64,000 nucleotides of DNA from Agrostemma githago (lineage: Eukaryota > Streptophyta > Magnoliopsida > Caryophyllales > Caryophyllaceae): assembly GCA_958450325.1 (NCBI GenBank), contig OY288243.1, forward strand, positions 63,720,606-63,784,605, read 5' to 3'. The notes beneath the pieces are model-generated. The model was not told where the DNA came from. It did not search any database and was given only the letters and a program-made list of their open reading frames with translations. This document shows, piece by piece, positions 40,600 to 53,439 of the stretch. Each line of letters starts with the position of its first letter. Position 1 is the first letter of the stretch. A program made the translations under genes and the position numbers.

Positions 40600-43438
40600 T
40601 ATTTATTATGAAAATCGCGATTTAGAAATGACATTTGAAAAATGACTTATTTTGTATCCTTAATAATGTTACCGATTTCGTTATTACTTAAATTTATTTT
40701 TGTAAAACTCTAAGTTTTGAGAAATATAATACTTGATAAGGTTAAAAATGATTTTTATAATTATTTATAAATTTATTTTATTTTTGGAATATTTTACTAA
40801 GTGTAAAAGGTTTTAAAAGATAAGTATATTTGTACAAATACGAAACCGTATGAAAATATTAAATACGTACACTTGAAGTATAAATGTACTAAATACTTAC
40901 GCCTAAAAAGTATAAAGTACTAAAAGACGAATAACCTAATAAAAGTACTATGTTAAACATGCTTAAATGAGTTAAACATTGCTTAAACTTATTAATAACC
41001 ACATAAGGATTAATTAGTGACTAAGTCAAAACTAAGGGTTGACTTGGTCAAATTTTGACTTTTTATGTCATGATAGACCAAGTGAAGATAAAGAAACTCA
41101 TCTTAAATAATGTACTTAGAAATAATTGAATCTTTAATCAAATCTCAACTAATGAACGCTTCAAATAATATACATCAAATAAAACGTTTCAAATCTCTAA
41201 CATCAAATATACTTAAGATATTCAGTCAAGTAAAATAGACTTAATATAATTGTGATGATCGTTTAGTAAATCGTTCCTAAATTAGCTTAAGGAATTGTTG
41301 TACTTTCATGTCAGTCAGTGTCCTATATGAATTAGTGGACCTTCTCAGTGTTCCATTTCTTGGAGCTTCTGTACCTACGGAACAGTATGCATCCTTTCGG
41401 TTATCCGAATTAAGTTCCTATGGGAGTCTAACAGTTTGATACCAAGTGAGCCATATGTAGCAACTGTATCTTCGGGACGGTATGCGATCATTTTGGTTGT
41501 CTGAACCAATGGTCCTGCGGGAGTCTAAGTGTTCAGTATCCTTATATGTCTCCTAGAGACAATCTATATCGTATTATCGTTACGTGTCGGGCAATGTTGT
41601 GCCGAGGTTTAGAGATCGACGTGATGGGAGATTGCTCAGAGAGCTTTGTTGTGAGAGTACGGACACCACATCGTGAAGCTGCGTGTGGATGAATTGTCGT
41701 TAGAGTAGTAGTCACCGCCTATCACTGAGGACCTGCGGGAGTCCAAGAGTTCTGGTAGAGGGTACGTGCGCATGTATTTGACAAGGGCCTGATGAGCTTT
41801 ACTCTCTTTCTGATATCTTGGCACTTTTATTCACGGTTGTGTACGCGATTCTTTTCCCTGACATCTGCGTATTGTCAGTGGGCCTCGCGGCGGTGTGGAT
41901 AGGCTTCTGCGAGTTTTCGTCTACATCATCAGCAGTTTGTTCTCCCTTGCGATTAGAGTTCGAAATCAAATCATAGTTGTTGTTCGATCCTATTGAGCAC
42001 TAGGGGTGAGATGTAAACCTCCTAGTATCGATATGATTGGCGGGATTGATGTTCCCATTCGCACTTATGGTGAGATGCAACCCTTAAGTGTGCATGAAAC
42101 ATTAGTAGTCACGTCCCGTGCATTATATGAAAAAGAAACCATTGTTTTTAAAAGTAAATATGCCTACAGTTTGCTAAATCACTTATGTTGGTTACGTCCT
42201 GTTACTGTTCTATACCCTCATGACTGATGATGTAATTGAAATACTTAATAATGGGAAGTGATGTTTTGTAATATTGATTATGATTGAATTATGTTTCATA
42301 TGATTTGCATTCTGCATGTCTTATTGTATTTTATTCATGTGGCCCTTCATGTTATACGTTACTGTGATCTATTCACATGATGCTCATATGATGTATATAT
42401 TACTATATTCTATATAGCCTGCATGTCTTATATATTCAATTGATTAGCATGATGAACCAAAATCACTTCATGTGTATCTCACACTATATACATGTCGATT
42501 TGTAATATGACATGTGTGCTTATCTGTTAATTAGATAACCTAAAGATTGTACTACATTGATTATTCAGGGCCGTGTTAGAAAGACGGTTAGGTTACTCCC
42601 ACTAAGTGGGACATGTATATTTAAATATGCATTCAGGTTGACGAACCCTCAAGAGTGGACATGGGGGCATGCATGAGTGCAAGAGATACAGCTTAGCAGA
42701 TGAGAGTGTCAAACTATAAATCTTGTAACACAAATTTTGTCAGACTATTGTAATTAGAAATTTGTAATTCGGTTTTCAGTTGTTGTATTTTAACAAATGG
42801 TTCATTTATCGGTAAAAGATTCTCTATGAGTCAACGGTTTTAATTGTTACCCCTTTTTACGACTTAATTATTTTTTGCCTTGTTAATTAATGTCATTAGA
42901 AGAACCGGGTTGTTATAACGTGTTGGGAAGCCCATGAAGGACACTCAACCCCGGCCGCACATAGCGGCCTCTACTAAGATATCGGTTGGTGTTATAGTGC
43001 ACGCATTAGTAAGACGGTTGAATGCATGACAATAGTTGTTTTGATCTAGACATGTGAATCGTATGTTGTACTACGTCCTTTAATGCATAATAGTATTTGT
43101 CAAAATCGTTTTAGCATGTGAATTCGTTTGGAAAGCGGTAAATTGCCAAACAAATGAATAAAGAACTTGAAATGTAAATTACAAGTACACAGGCGAAATG
43201 CAACCTGAAATTCACAATACTTGAGCAATCGCAATATTGAATATATATAGAACGATAAACGTAAACTATAAACGGGCTCGTAATTAGAAAACGTAAATAG
43301 AAGTCGATATCAAGTCTATTGTACATACTCTGATCAGCTATATATCACCTTACGCACTGATTAGAGGACAAAAGGTCAGGCGTGTGGCCTCATGCGCCCT
43401 GGAACACAGGCGCACAGAACCTGGCGACTTAACCTAAG

Positions 43439-45914
43439 TGTGGACATGACATAGGTCCATCCCGACGCGGCCACGCGCGGGTTTGGGGAGGCGAATGAAT
43501 CTCCATGAGATGGTCAAATGGAAATTTAAATCGAAGTCGGAGTCGCCACCGAATTTTATGGTTATTCGGAACCGTTCAAGCCCACTCTATGTCGTAGTGG
43601 GCCGTGTACAAAATACGGCCCATTTCCGATGTCAGAGTTTATTGGGCTCGTCCCTTTGCATATCGATATAGATGCCGACTGGAGCGGTTAATCGTATATT
43701 GAATGACTCTCGTTGCCAATGGTTTCGGACATCCGGAAACCACGGTTCTGAGTAAGGGGTGAGGGTACGTGTTGGGAAGTTCACTAAGAACACCCAACCC
43801 CGCCCGCACATTAGCGGCCTCTACTAGGATATCGAATGACGTTTTAATGCGCGCGTTAGTTGAACGATGAATGATATGCAAACATTATTTTCCTAAGCAT
43901 GTGAGGAATTGAACGGGTTGCTAAGTCGGTTTAATGCATGAAAAATTAATTAACGTCAAAGTTGAATTTAGCATGTGAGATTCGTTTTAGTATAATAAAA
44001 CAAATGAAATAAAAAGGATGAATTTTCTACAAAAGATGAACAAACGAGTTAGTATCGATTTGTGAAGAAATAATATAGCAAATATGATGAATATGCAAGA
44101 TCGAGAAAAATAAATATTAATCGAAGTCTGAAAAATATTGTTAAAACGTTGTTTTGTATAAAAAAACGAAGTTCGAAAAAATATAAAAAAGAACGAAAAA
44201 GGTGCGTCGGGACAGCCGGCCGCGCGGCTCGCCCGGGACGCCGGCGAGTCGCGTGTCAGGCTGGTTTTGGACGCGGTTTTCGAAAATTCGATTTATTAAA
44301 TCGCGTACGAATATTGCATGATTCGTACTCGAATTAATATTTTCGATATTCGCTACATTCGATAATTGACTACGAAATCAATATCAAATGTTTGGAATAG
44401 TTTTAGAAAAGATGTAAATTTTAGAAATCGTTTCGTAGAATAAATAATAAAACGAACGAAAAAGTTAAAAAAAGGTCTCGGGTTTCAGGCCCGTGCGCGA
44501 GTCGCCTGGGCGTGGTGCGACTCGCGTACGGGTCTGTCCGGTTTTTATTTTTTGTTCGAAATTGCTAAATTTGATGAATCGCGTACAAAATATGAATTAA
44601 TTTGTATTCGATTCATGTTTTCGATATTCGTCGTATTCGATATTCGATTATGAAATCGATATCGAGTATTCGGAATGAATTTTAAAAAAAGGTTTTGTAA
44701 AATTGTTTAAAAAGGAATTTGAACGAAAAAGATGTAACGATTTTTAATATCGTCGAGATCTTAATATAATTCTTTTCGATACAATATTCGATTATAGAAA
44801 ATCGATATCATATTTTTAAGAATGTTTGTTATGAAAATAGTTTTTTGTTAATATCGATATTAGAAATAAAAAAGACGACACTTGACCCGTAAAAAGGACA
44901 CGGACGACGAGGAAAAGAAGAGAAGAAAAGGAGAAATCGGGTTTGATTACACCCTCAACCTACATGCTTTTGTTAACTCGGATCGGGGCTCGTCGGAATG
45001 TGGCTAGGCAAGGGAGCGTCGAGTGATGTCGATCGGGCTAGGGTGGCTCGGTTCATGTGCCGTGTGAAGGGTGTCAGATATCAGGACCAGTTTCCTTCGG
45101 GTTTGCAATATCGGTTTCGATGAGTGTATGTGTAAGGATGATTATGGATGTGTGTTGTGTGAATAATTGATTCGTCTCTGAATAATGATGTCTATGATAT
45201 GATGTTTTCTGATGTTAATATTTGATGTTGATAATCAATGTGTGTATTGCTAATAATTGGTGTTGATGAATGAATGAATTGTGTTTTTTCTGATGTGTGT
45301 AAATTGTGTTGTGCAAGGGGCTATTTATAGGGAATTCCCGACCTTGGCTTAGGAGAGATGCGCTTGTACTAGAATTACCGCTTGGGTAAGAAGCTGAGGA
45401 GAACGAGAATTCCGTTTTCTTGTGGAGGAAGAAAGAGGAGTCTCGGCTGGTTCATGCTGCTCGGCCGAGTGTTTTACACTCGGTTGGGTGTTTGAATCGG
45501 TTTTCGGATAGGATTCCTGCTTGAGATCGAATTCTACCTTTAAACGAATTTGTTTATTATTTTGTGTAGCTGATTTTGTAGAGTTGGAGTCCGACTTGGA
45601 CACGTGAGACATCACGGTCAGCCCACAAGTTTCGGGAAATATCTTTGACCGGGTTTTGACTCGGTCGCTAAAAGACGGTTTTACCCCTGGTGTTGGATTC
45701 GACCCAAATTAGTGTTACTTGACTCGAAACGACCCACTGGGCCTGAATTTGAGGTTGGTTTTGTGAAATTTGTACTCCGTAAAAAGCCTAGGCCAAATGC
45801 CATTGATTTCGAGCCCATTTACGAGTACGTTAAAGCACGTTAGCGTCCGATCATCATCGGGTGTTTGTCGGAAACTACTATAGACACCTGGCGGTCAAAA
45901 TGTGGGTGTCTACA
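43439..45914 (-). mobile_element. LTR B: solo LTR of the LTR A family nested in LTR A
   Basis: Starts TGTGGACATGACATAGGTCC and ends TGTGGGTGTCTACA, with a 5-bp duplication CTAAG at 43434-43438 and 45915-45919. It is 2476 bp. Its first 400 bases match LTR A (38071-38397 plus 42918 onward) and LTR C (48821 onward), including GAGTCGCCACC and GAATGACTCTCGTTGCCAAT. Confidence 0.92.
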
Positions 45915-47689
45915 CTAAGGCGCAGGAACTGGCGCGCCTTAACTGAGAGAGACCAGGACCAAAGCATGATGCTAGCTTGATCCGGGCGTCTTGGAAATTG
46001 TCTTGTCCCAACTTGTCATTATGAATAATGTATCCTTTGCATTATCGATGTCGTGATTTGTTAATCGCGAACATTAATACTTTGATGCTTCGGGTATCGT
46101 GGTTTGACTATTAAAGTCTATGATACTCCATTTAGCCTCAACGGGTGCCCATTCTAAATCGTCTTTTGATAATTTCCGAACATCCGACCTTCGACTACAG
46201 AATCGACATCGAATATTTAGGAGATTAGGTAAATAACACGTGGAATACATACGACAATTGACTCCGTGATCGCCAATAGGCGCTGGCACAGGCGCACGCC
46301 ATGAGGCCCCATAAGGCTCAGATACACGGAACTAGACGCCTAAATAGTGAGGCGCCTCAGTCCAGGCGCATGAATGTGCAACTATTCAGACTTTGAGCGG
46401 AAAGTTTTATTGAATGCATTCATTTGAAAAGATCGATTTGTTATAGCGAATGTTAGATCCTTTGCACTATTGACATCGTCGTTTGACTACTAAAGTCTAT
46501 GATGTTCAACTTGACGTCATTGGATACTCGTTGTAGATCGATAATGACTCGTCATCGCGAACATTAGGTCCTTTTCATTTTGGTATCGTTGTTTGGCCAT
46601 TAAGGCCTACGATGCTCGATTTAGCGTCATCGGACGTTCACTCGAGTCATGTTTTAGAAAATAGTTTGAATAGTAGTATAAACAGTATTATTAAACCATA
46701 AATACAAAAGCGAGAATTAGATAGTTAGTGATTTTATTATTCGTAAATAAAATGTTATAGTAGTAGAGTTAGTATACGAAAAGTAAATGTTAGATGTGAT
46801 CGTGTAAAAGTTAGATGTTAGTAATTATAACGATATTAAAAGTTAGTAGTTAGTAGTGATTAGGTTAGAAATAGAATAGTAATGGAGTTTTGACACCCTC
46901 AACATAAATGTTCTTGCCTCGATGCAGAACTCGTTTTGGTATCGACTTAGACACGGAGAGTTCCTCGATATGTAGTCGATTTAGGGTGTTATAGGGTTTG
47001 TATTTTGTAGTGTAGAATGTTGCATGAAGAGAGAATATAGTAGTAGTAAGGCTTTTGTGACTCGTATTCTGTAACTCCTAAAAAAGCTGAAATGCTCTCG
47101 TATATATAGAGGTTGGAAGGGTTTGGAAATGTGTTTGGGCGCCGAAACCCAGATACCGAAAATCTTAATTTGAGCGTGGGAAGTCGTGCGCCTTAAGGCT
47201 TGGGAGCACAGACCCGTGCACCTCAGTTCTGGGGCGCAAGACTCCCCGCAGTTAAGCGCGTGTTGTTTTGGAAGTTGCTTGATTTGCGGATTGAATATCC
47301 GCGTATATTTGGAATAATTTGATCACGCGTGATATTTTAACTTACAATTGACTTTGGCTTTTTGTATGTTTTGGTTTTTGCGGCTTTGACCGGGTCGATA
47401 AAAGACGTTTTTGCCCCTGGTGGCGGTTTTGACTCAAAATAGCTTTATTTGATTAGAAATGACTCACTGAGTCTGGTTTTGAGGTTTATTTATTGAGATT
47501 TGTACTCTGTAATCTGTCTTAGTCGGATATCATTGATTGAGAGCTTTGCATCGAGCTTTTAGAAGCATGTTATCGCCCGATCATCATCGGGTATCGTTTG
47601 ACGAAAAGCTGCTACAAACATGAGCTTGCAAAATGCGGGTGTCTACAAGAGTTACCACTTCAGGTAATTTATGATCATTTTAATTAATT

Positions 47690-48660
47690 TATTTATTTTT
47701 GGTAAAATGTAAGCTTATCATTAAAATCAAGTAACCATTACATATCATTTCAATTACATTCGAAAACTCTTTAGCTCATATAACAAGTGAGCCATTGACT
47801 ATCCCGACTACAAAAAGGTTATTTAACTCGAGTATAGCCACCTTCATATCTTGCAGAACAAATTCAGGTCTACTTATCCACCCATCAATTCTAACTTGAT
47901 TACATTTCTTCCAAATGTAGTAAAATAGAGTTGAAACTGCAGTACAAATTACCTTATTCTTTAGTCCAGACCATCTACTTCAACTTACCGTCTGAGCCTA
48001 GTCACTAGCAAGTATCCTCTTCCATTCAACAATCAACCTCTAGCAAATCGCTGCATACTGGCAGATCCTTAGCAGATGCTGATGTGTTTCTTCAACAGTG
48101 CCACACACCCAACAGACATTATCCTCAGTGATGCCCAACCTATTGATTTTATCCTTCAACAGAAGACCCTCATTTCCAATCATCCAGGCCATAAAAGCAT
48201 GTTTGGGGATTGTCCACCCATTCCATACCCATTTTGCCCACTCCAGTTTAACGCAATGGTTCTTGATATATACTTTCATAGCACGCTGAAACTGAATATT
48301 TACCAGCGGTACTAAGCCACTTATCCTCAAGAATGTCACTTCGTACATAGCTTCCTCTGGATAGTCCAGATCTTTCTCCATGCTAAGCCCAATTGATGTC
48401 ATTATTGGGAGCATAACTAGTCCATTCTTCCCCTTTCATATAAATCATATTGACCCATTTCACCCAAAGGTGATCAGCCTTGAAAGCTATCTACCAAACA
48501 AGCTTCCCAGTTCCCAGTAGTTGCATAATTCTGTTTTGTACCCTGTCGAATCCATAGTCCACCCTCATTCCTTAGATAACAAAGCTTATCCCACAAAATA
48601 GTCGGGGTTCTATTTTATTCACCTGCCCCATCCCATAAAAAATTGTAGCAAACTGTTTTT
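47690..48660 (-). pseudogene. LINE ORF2 3' end with zf-RVT domain
   Basis: The minus-strand frame 48414-48040 contains WAKWVWNGWTIPKHAFMAWM, then NRLGITEDNVCWVCGTVEET and HQHLLRICQYA: the zf-RVT domain with its CxxC and HxxxxC ligands. Stops and frameshifts surround it (for example a stop just after CQYAAIC). The upstream reverse transcriptase is absent. It lies between LTR A and LTR C. Confidence 0.8.
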
Positions 48661-50088
48661 TAACAAAAAGAATAATTCATTAATAGAACGCCAAACGACA
48701 TTTACAGTGAATACCTATAATCGCAATCAAATCTACCAAAAGCCAAAGAATACAATTTCTCTTATAAACTAGGGATCTGAAGAAATGATTTGAAAATTCG
48801 GCATGACCCCATATCGCTATTGTGGACATGACAAAGGTCCACGCCCGACGCAGTCAGGCGCAAGTTTTGGTAGGAGGATGTTCTCGGATTGGAATTTAAA
48901 TCGAAGTTGGAGTCACCACCCAACTTTGTGGGAGTTCGGGCTCACTCTGTACTTAGGTGTATCGCGCACAAAGCACGAATTGCCTTATAGTACTAGAGCT
49001 TGTGGGGTTTGTCCTTTTGTATAAAGATACCGATGTCGATTTATCGAGTATTGTATATTGAATGACTCTCGTTGCCAATGGTTTTGGACATCCAGAAATC
49101 GAAGGTTCTGAGTAAGGGGTGAAGGTACGTGTTGGGAAGCCCACGAAGGACACCCAGCCCCGCCCGCATATATTGGCTTCTACTAAGATATCGATTGGTG
49201 TTCGTGTATGGGCAAGAGTAAGATGATGAGATTGTACGAAAACCATTATTTTAGGCTACAAGGCGAATTACGTGTTTACTACGTCGTTTAATGCACCTTT
49301 AGAACTTGTTGGAATTTTTTTAAGCATGTGGGTTCAATTTAAAAGCGATAAATGCCACGCAATTAATTAAATAACTTGAAAATAGAGGTTACAAGTTACA
49401 CGGGCGGAATACAACCCGGATTTCATAATACGACAAGCAATTGTAATATCAAATTAGAAACGGTAAACGTAAACAGTAAACGAACTCACAAATAGAAAAC
49501 GTAAACAGAAATCGTAAATCGATGATTGGACAGACTCCGATCAGTTACGTATTATGTTGCGTACTGATCAGAGGACAGAAGCTCAGACGCTTGAGCCCAT
49601 GCGCCATGGAACTCCAGTGCAGAGAGCTCGGGGTCCCAGCCTTCAGGTACGGGCACTGGGGCACCTGAGTCAGTAGCGTACAAGACCAAGGCGTGATACT
49701 AGCTTGATCCCAAAGCCTTGAAGTCTCGTCCCGACTTATCGTAGTGAAGTCTGGTTTTCTTTATTTATCGGACATCGTCACTGACTAAAGAGTTGTCGGC
49801 ATAGGATTAATGTTACAAGGCATTCACTCAAAGTCGTAAAGGGAAAAGGATAATAGAATGAAAATGGATACGAGATGTGGATTTTGAAAGGAAACACGTG
49901 ATTGATGGGCGCGTGTTGACTTATGTCGTAAGCATGCTTTCCTAGGTGAAACTCGTATGGTGGTTTGACTATTGTGAGAGTCTACAATACCCTGTTTCGG
50001 CCTTAATCGGGTGCTTGTCCTAAAATCCCCCCAAGTTATGACATGAATCAGTATATCGACTTAATACGAGTTTCAGAGCCTTCCACTT

Positions 50089-50478
50089 TAAGGCTGCGTA
50101 TCGCTCCCGAACCGGAATCTTCAAAAAATCCCGGACTGGAATCTAGAAAATATAGACCGGGACCGGACCGGAAAAATTCCGGCAAGACCGAACCGGACCG
50201 GTTGGACCAGAATTTGTTTTTTTTTTAAAAAAAATTTCCGATCTTTTGGACCGGTTAGATCGGAATTTTTATCAAATAAATATAATTCTGATTTTTCCGG
50301 TCCAAACCGGTCAGGAACGAAAAAAACCAGGTTAGGACCGGACCGGACCGGAACCCGGAATCTCCCAAATTGATGGACCGGAGACCAGACCGGAATTTTT
50401 TATTCCGATCCCGGTCTGGTAGATTTCGGTCCGGACTGGTCCATTTTTCCGGTCTGGACCAAATTTTGCACACTCCTA
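50089..50478. mobile_element. hAT-like MITE rich in CCGGACCGG
   Basis: TTCCACTT (50081-50088) and TTCCGCTT (50479-50486) look like an 8-bp target duplication with one change. The ends TAAGGCTGCGTA and, inverted, TAGGAGTGTGCA are weakly alike. The interior is dense in GACCGGACCGG motifs on both strands. There is no coding. Confidence 0.65.
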
Positions 50479-50739
50479 TTCCGCTTTGCGGCGTCATTAT
50501 CGAGTCTTGTGGACCGCATGACGCTCGGATTAACGTCATTAGGTTTCTTATTAGTTCGATTCTCGATGACTCTTTATGCGCGACATTAGATTACAAAATT
50601 GACATTGAGCATTTAAGAGTGACGATTATAAACGACATCGAAAACATACGAAAAAGGATTCCATGGTCATGCCAAAACCCAAGGGTCAGGCACCTGCCTT
50701 GTGGCACTACCCTAACCCTCAGACGCCTGGGGTGACACA

Positions 50740-52085
50740 TGATAAGTGATATTTTAGTAACGATTTACTCCTACTTTTACCCGTTATTTAGTCCGATTTT
50801 GTGTTATATAACTATTATATAGCTCATTATATGTTATTAAGTGTTAATTAGAGTCCGTTAGTTGTTTTAGTTATAATTGTAGTAATAATTGTTACTTTTC
50901 GACGATTTTGTACTGCTTTGTCTCGTTTTTATTTTGTAGGTACCTTCTTGGGAATAACCAAGTAAAGACGGATCAAGACAACTTAAAAGAGAACAAAATT
51001 AAACCAGAAAGACGAGTGTTGGACATGTCCAATTACACAAACTTTTACTCATTCTCAAAACGGACGGACCGAGTTCCGGACCCATGATCTGATGAAAAAA
51101 AGAAAACGCACGTAGAGGAAGTTGTGTGGGGAAAAAGAGGAGCCGCATGGGATTAGTGGGTTTTCCTAGGGAGATTTATTTGAGGGGATTGATTAGGAAA
51201 CAGCGTGGGTAGGAGGTAGAAGAGAAAACAAAATTCCACTCTTTCTTATTTTCAATTAGTTGAAGTTAGATGAAATTTGGTAGTACTTAATTATTGAGAT
51301 CAGTTCCTGACATACATGTTTTCTCCGGTATAATTTTATCCTTCTTTCTTTTCAATTTTTATTATTTGATGTTCATCTTTTATGCTTTTTGGTTATCGAT
51401 CAGGTCAAGGTTTTAATTTTTATTGTATAATTATGCTTATTTCATGTTTAATTTTAGCGGATAGATTAATTAGATTAATTTCAATCATGTCTGAGTAGTT
51501 TATTTCTAGGGTTAAGGTTAGTTCGGTTCGTCTTAATTGGAGTTTTGTCTCGAGTTAGTTTAATTGTTGATTAATTGTTTGTAATCTTCGTTTGAACGTT
51601 ATTTTTGTATGATTCGCTTGTCCTGGCCAGATTAGTTAATCAATTTAGTTGACCTGAACTTAAGATGAGAGCCGAGTTTAGGTTAGACTTGCGTTCATTG
51701 GGGTAGGTCGACCTAGTAAGTAGCGAGAGTCCGCTAGGACCGTCCTATGGTAGATAGAGACTCGAGAGAGCCTATCTTATGCCTATTACTAACCTTAATT
51801 AGCTATTTTATGAGTCCTACAACTCCCCTGAGACTACCTTGCTGACCTTGACCCTAGTTCCTTTTATTATATTTGCTACCGTTTTCCTTTTTTTGTTAGT
51901 TTAGTTCTTTAGTTTAGACTTATTCAACCCAAACCGAATTTCTGCGACTAAAACTTTAACTAGACCGAAACTTTTCATTTAGCTCACCGTCCCTGTGGAT
52001 TCGATACCCGACTTACCCTAGCTACCCAGTTAGTAGAGTTAGGTTGTTGTTTGATTGTGGGAATCCGCGACAAATTCCTACATCA
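50740..52085 (+). mobile_element. LTR D: Athila-like solo LTR nested in LTR C
   Basis: Starts TGATAAGTGATATTTTAG and ends GACAAATTCCTACATCA, with an exact 5-bp duplication ACACA (50735-50739, 52086-52090). It is 1346 bp. Near the end it carries CCCTGTGGATTCGATACCCG, a block common in Athila-type LTRs. No internal region is attached. Confidence 0.9.
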
Positions 52086-53439
52086 ACACACCTCAAGCGT
52101 GAGCCGCCACCACCCGTGCGCCTTATCTGGTTGTTGTGTGGACTTTCGGCAAAAGCTTTTGCCGAATGCGCTTGTTTAAAAGAAAATCAATTCAAATTAA
52201 ACCTTTTGCACTTTTCGACATCAACATTGACCACAAGTCCATGATGTGTGAATTCGCGTCATAGGACGTTTACTTAGAATTGATAACGACTTGTCCTCGT
52301 AGGCATTAGGTCCTACGTATCTCAACATCGTCATTTGATCGTTGAGATCTACGATGTCGATACCGTCATCGGATGCCCACTCGAGTTGTATTAAAATAGT
52401 TTTGATTATATATACACGGTATTAATAGAACGAAAACGTAAGAGCGTTTAAAATATTGACTCGTCGTAGACAACCAAATACGCGGGGTGACGAGATAAGC
52501 GACCAACGACGCGAGTGCGATACTCTTATGTTCGGATTTTCTTATTTCATCATCCTTAGTATTCGATACGTGAAAGAACGAGCATTTTAGCGTCGAATAT
52601 TTTTAGTAGTTAGAATTTAGGGACAAAAAATAAATGTTAGACACGAATAACGAAAATGTTAGCATAGTTAGTTACAATAATTAAAAGAGTTTAGAGTTTA
52701 GAATCGGGATTTGGACACCCTCAACCTACATGACAAATGCTTCAAAATACAGGCTCGTAGAGTATCGTCGTAGACACGGAGAGCGATTTGATGTATATAG
52801 GAAGAGTTAAGGTGTGTTTTGAGTGTATGTGGGAAAGGTAAAGCTCTCGTACTCAGTTTTGGAATTCGAAAAAAATCATCCTTGAAATGATGCACAAAAG
52901 GGCGTACTTATAGAGTTGGCGAACTTTGCGAAATGTTTCTGATTACAAAATTTAGGCTCGATAAGGCAAGCACCTTCATTCTGAGGCGCCTCACCTGGGG
53001 TGCCTCGATTCTGAGTCGCCTAGGCTCAGGCGACTGAAAACGTGCGTATCGGAAATCGGTTAAAATACGGATTGATATCCGGGTTAAAGGAGGAATGATT
53101 TTATTCCGTTTTGACTTTGATTTTGAGTGTATTTAGACGCTTTTTGAATTTGGTTTGTTTCGGGTTCTCGAATTTGACCGGGTTTGACTCGGTCGACAAA
53201 GATGGTTTTGCTCCCGGTGGCGATTTTGGCTCAAAGTAACTTTATTTTATTGGAAACGACCTTGAGTCTAGATTTTAGGTCGTTTTTGAGAGATATGTAC
53301 TTCGCTAATTGCCCACGTCGGATACTATTGATTCTGAGCCCGTATTTGAGCGTATTGATGCATGTTAACGTTCGATCATCATCGGGTGTTTTGTTAGAGA
53401 CTGCTATAGATACTAGCAGGCAAAATGCGGGTGTCTACA

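Larger units (their letters stand above)
38398..42917 (+). mobile_element. LTR X: 4.5 kb solo LTR (TGTAACACCCCG..GGGTTGTTATA)
   Basis: Inserted in LTR A with an exact 5-bp duplication ACGTG (38393-38397, 42918-42922). Joining the flanks restores GGTACGTG|TTGGGAAGCCCA, which is found uninterrupted at 43765-43785 and 49125-49142. Strand is given by the TGTAACACCCC start and is tentative. No gag or pol is visible, so this is either a large solo LTR or a non-coding LTR-type element. Two Stowaway MITEs are nested in it. Confidence 0.88.
38071..47647 (-). mobile_element. LTR A: solo LTR of the Tat/Retand-like family, split by two later insertions
   Basis: Starts TGTGGACTTGGCAAAGTCCA and ends GCGGGTGTCTACA. 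The flanks AGACT (38066-38070) and AGAGT (47648-47652) agree at four of five bases. Removing the nested LTRs (38398-42922 and 43439-45919) leaves about 2.57 kb, close to LTR B of the same family (2476 bp). No internal region is attached, so it is a solo LTR. The strand is that of the related element at 48.8-58.1 kb, whose pol is on the minus strand. Confidence 0.85.
48821..53439 (-). mobile_element. LTR C: 3' LTR of the Tat/Retand-like element, with two nested insertions
   Basis: Starts TGTGGACATGACAAAGGTCC and ends GCGGGTGTCTACA on the plus strand; in element sense it reads TGTAGACACCCGC..CCACA. No duplication flanks it (GCTAT left, GAGCC right), because the right side continues into element interior. 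A purine-rich tract (AGAGTGGGGGCTC on the minus strand) right before the LTR fits the polypurine tract. Without the nested hAT and Athila-like copies it is about 2.87 kb. Confidence 0.8.

Noticed and set aside
43639..49246. Minus-strand frames starting in the LTRs (80 and 97 codons)
   Set aside because: They repeat in each LTR copy at the same place with different stops, so they reflect shared LTR sequence and not a gene.
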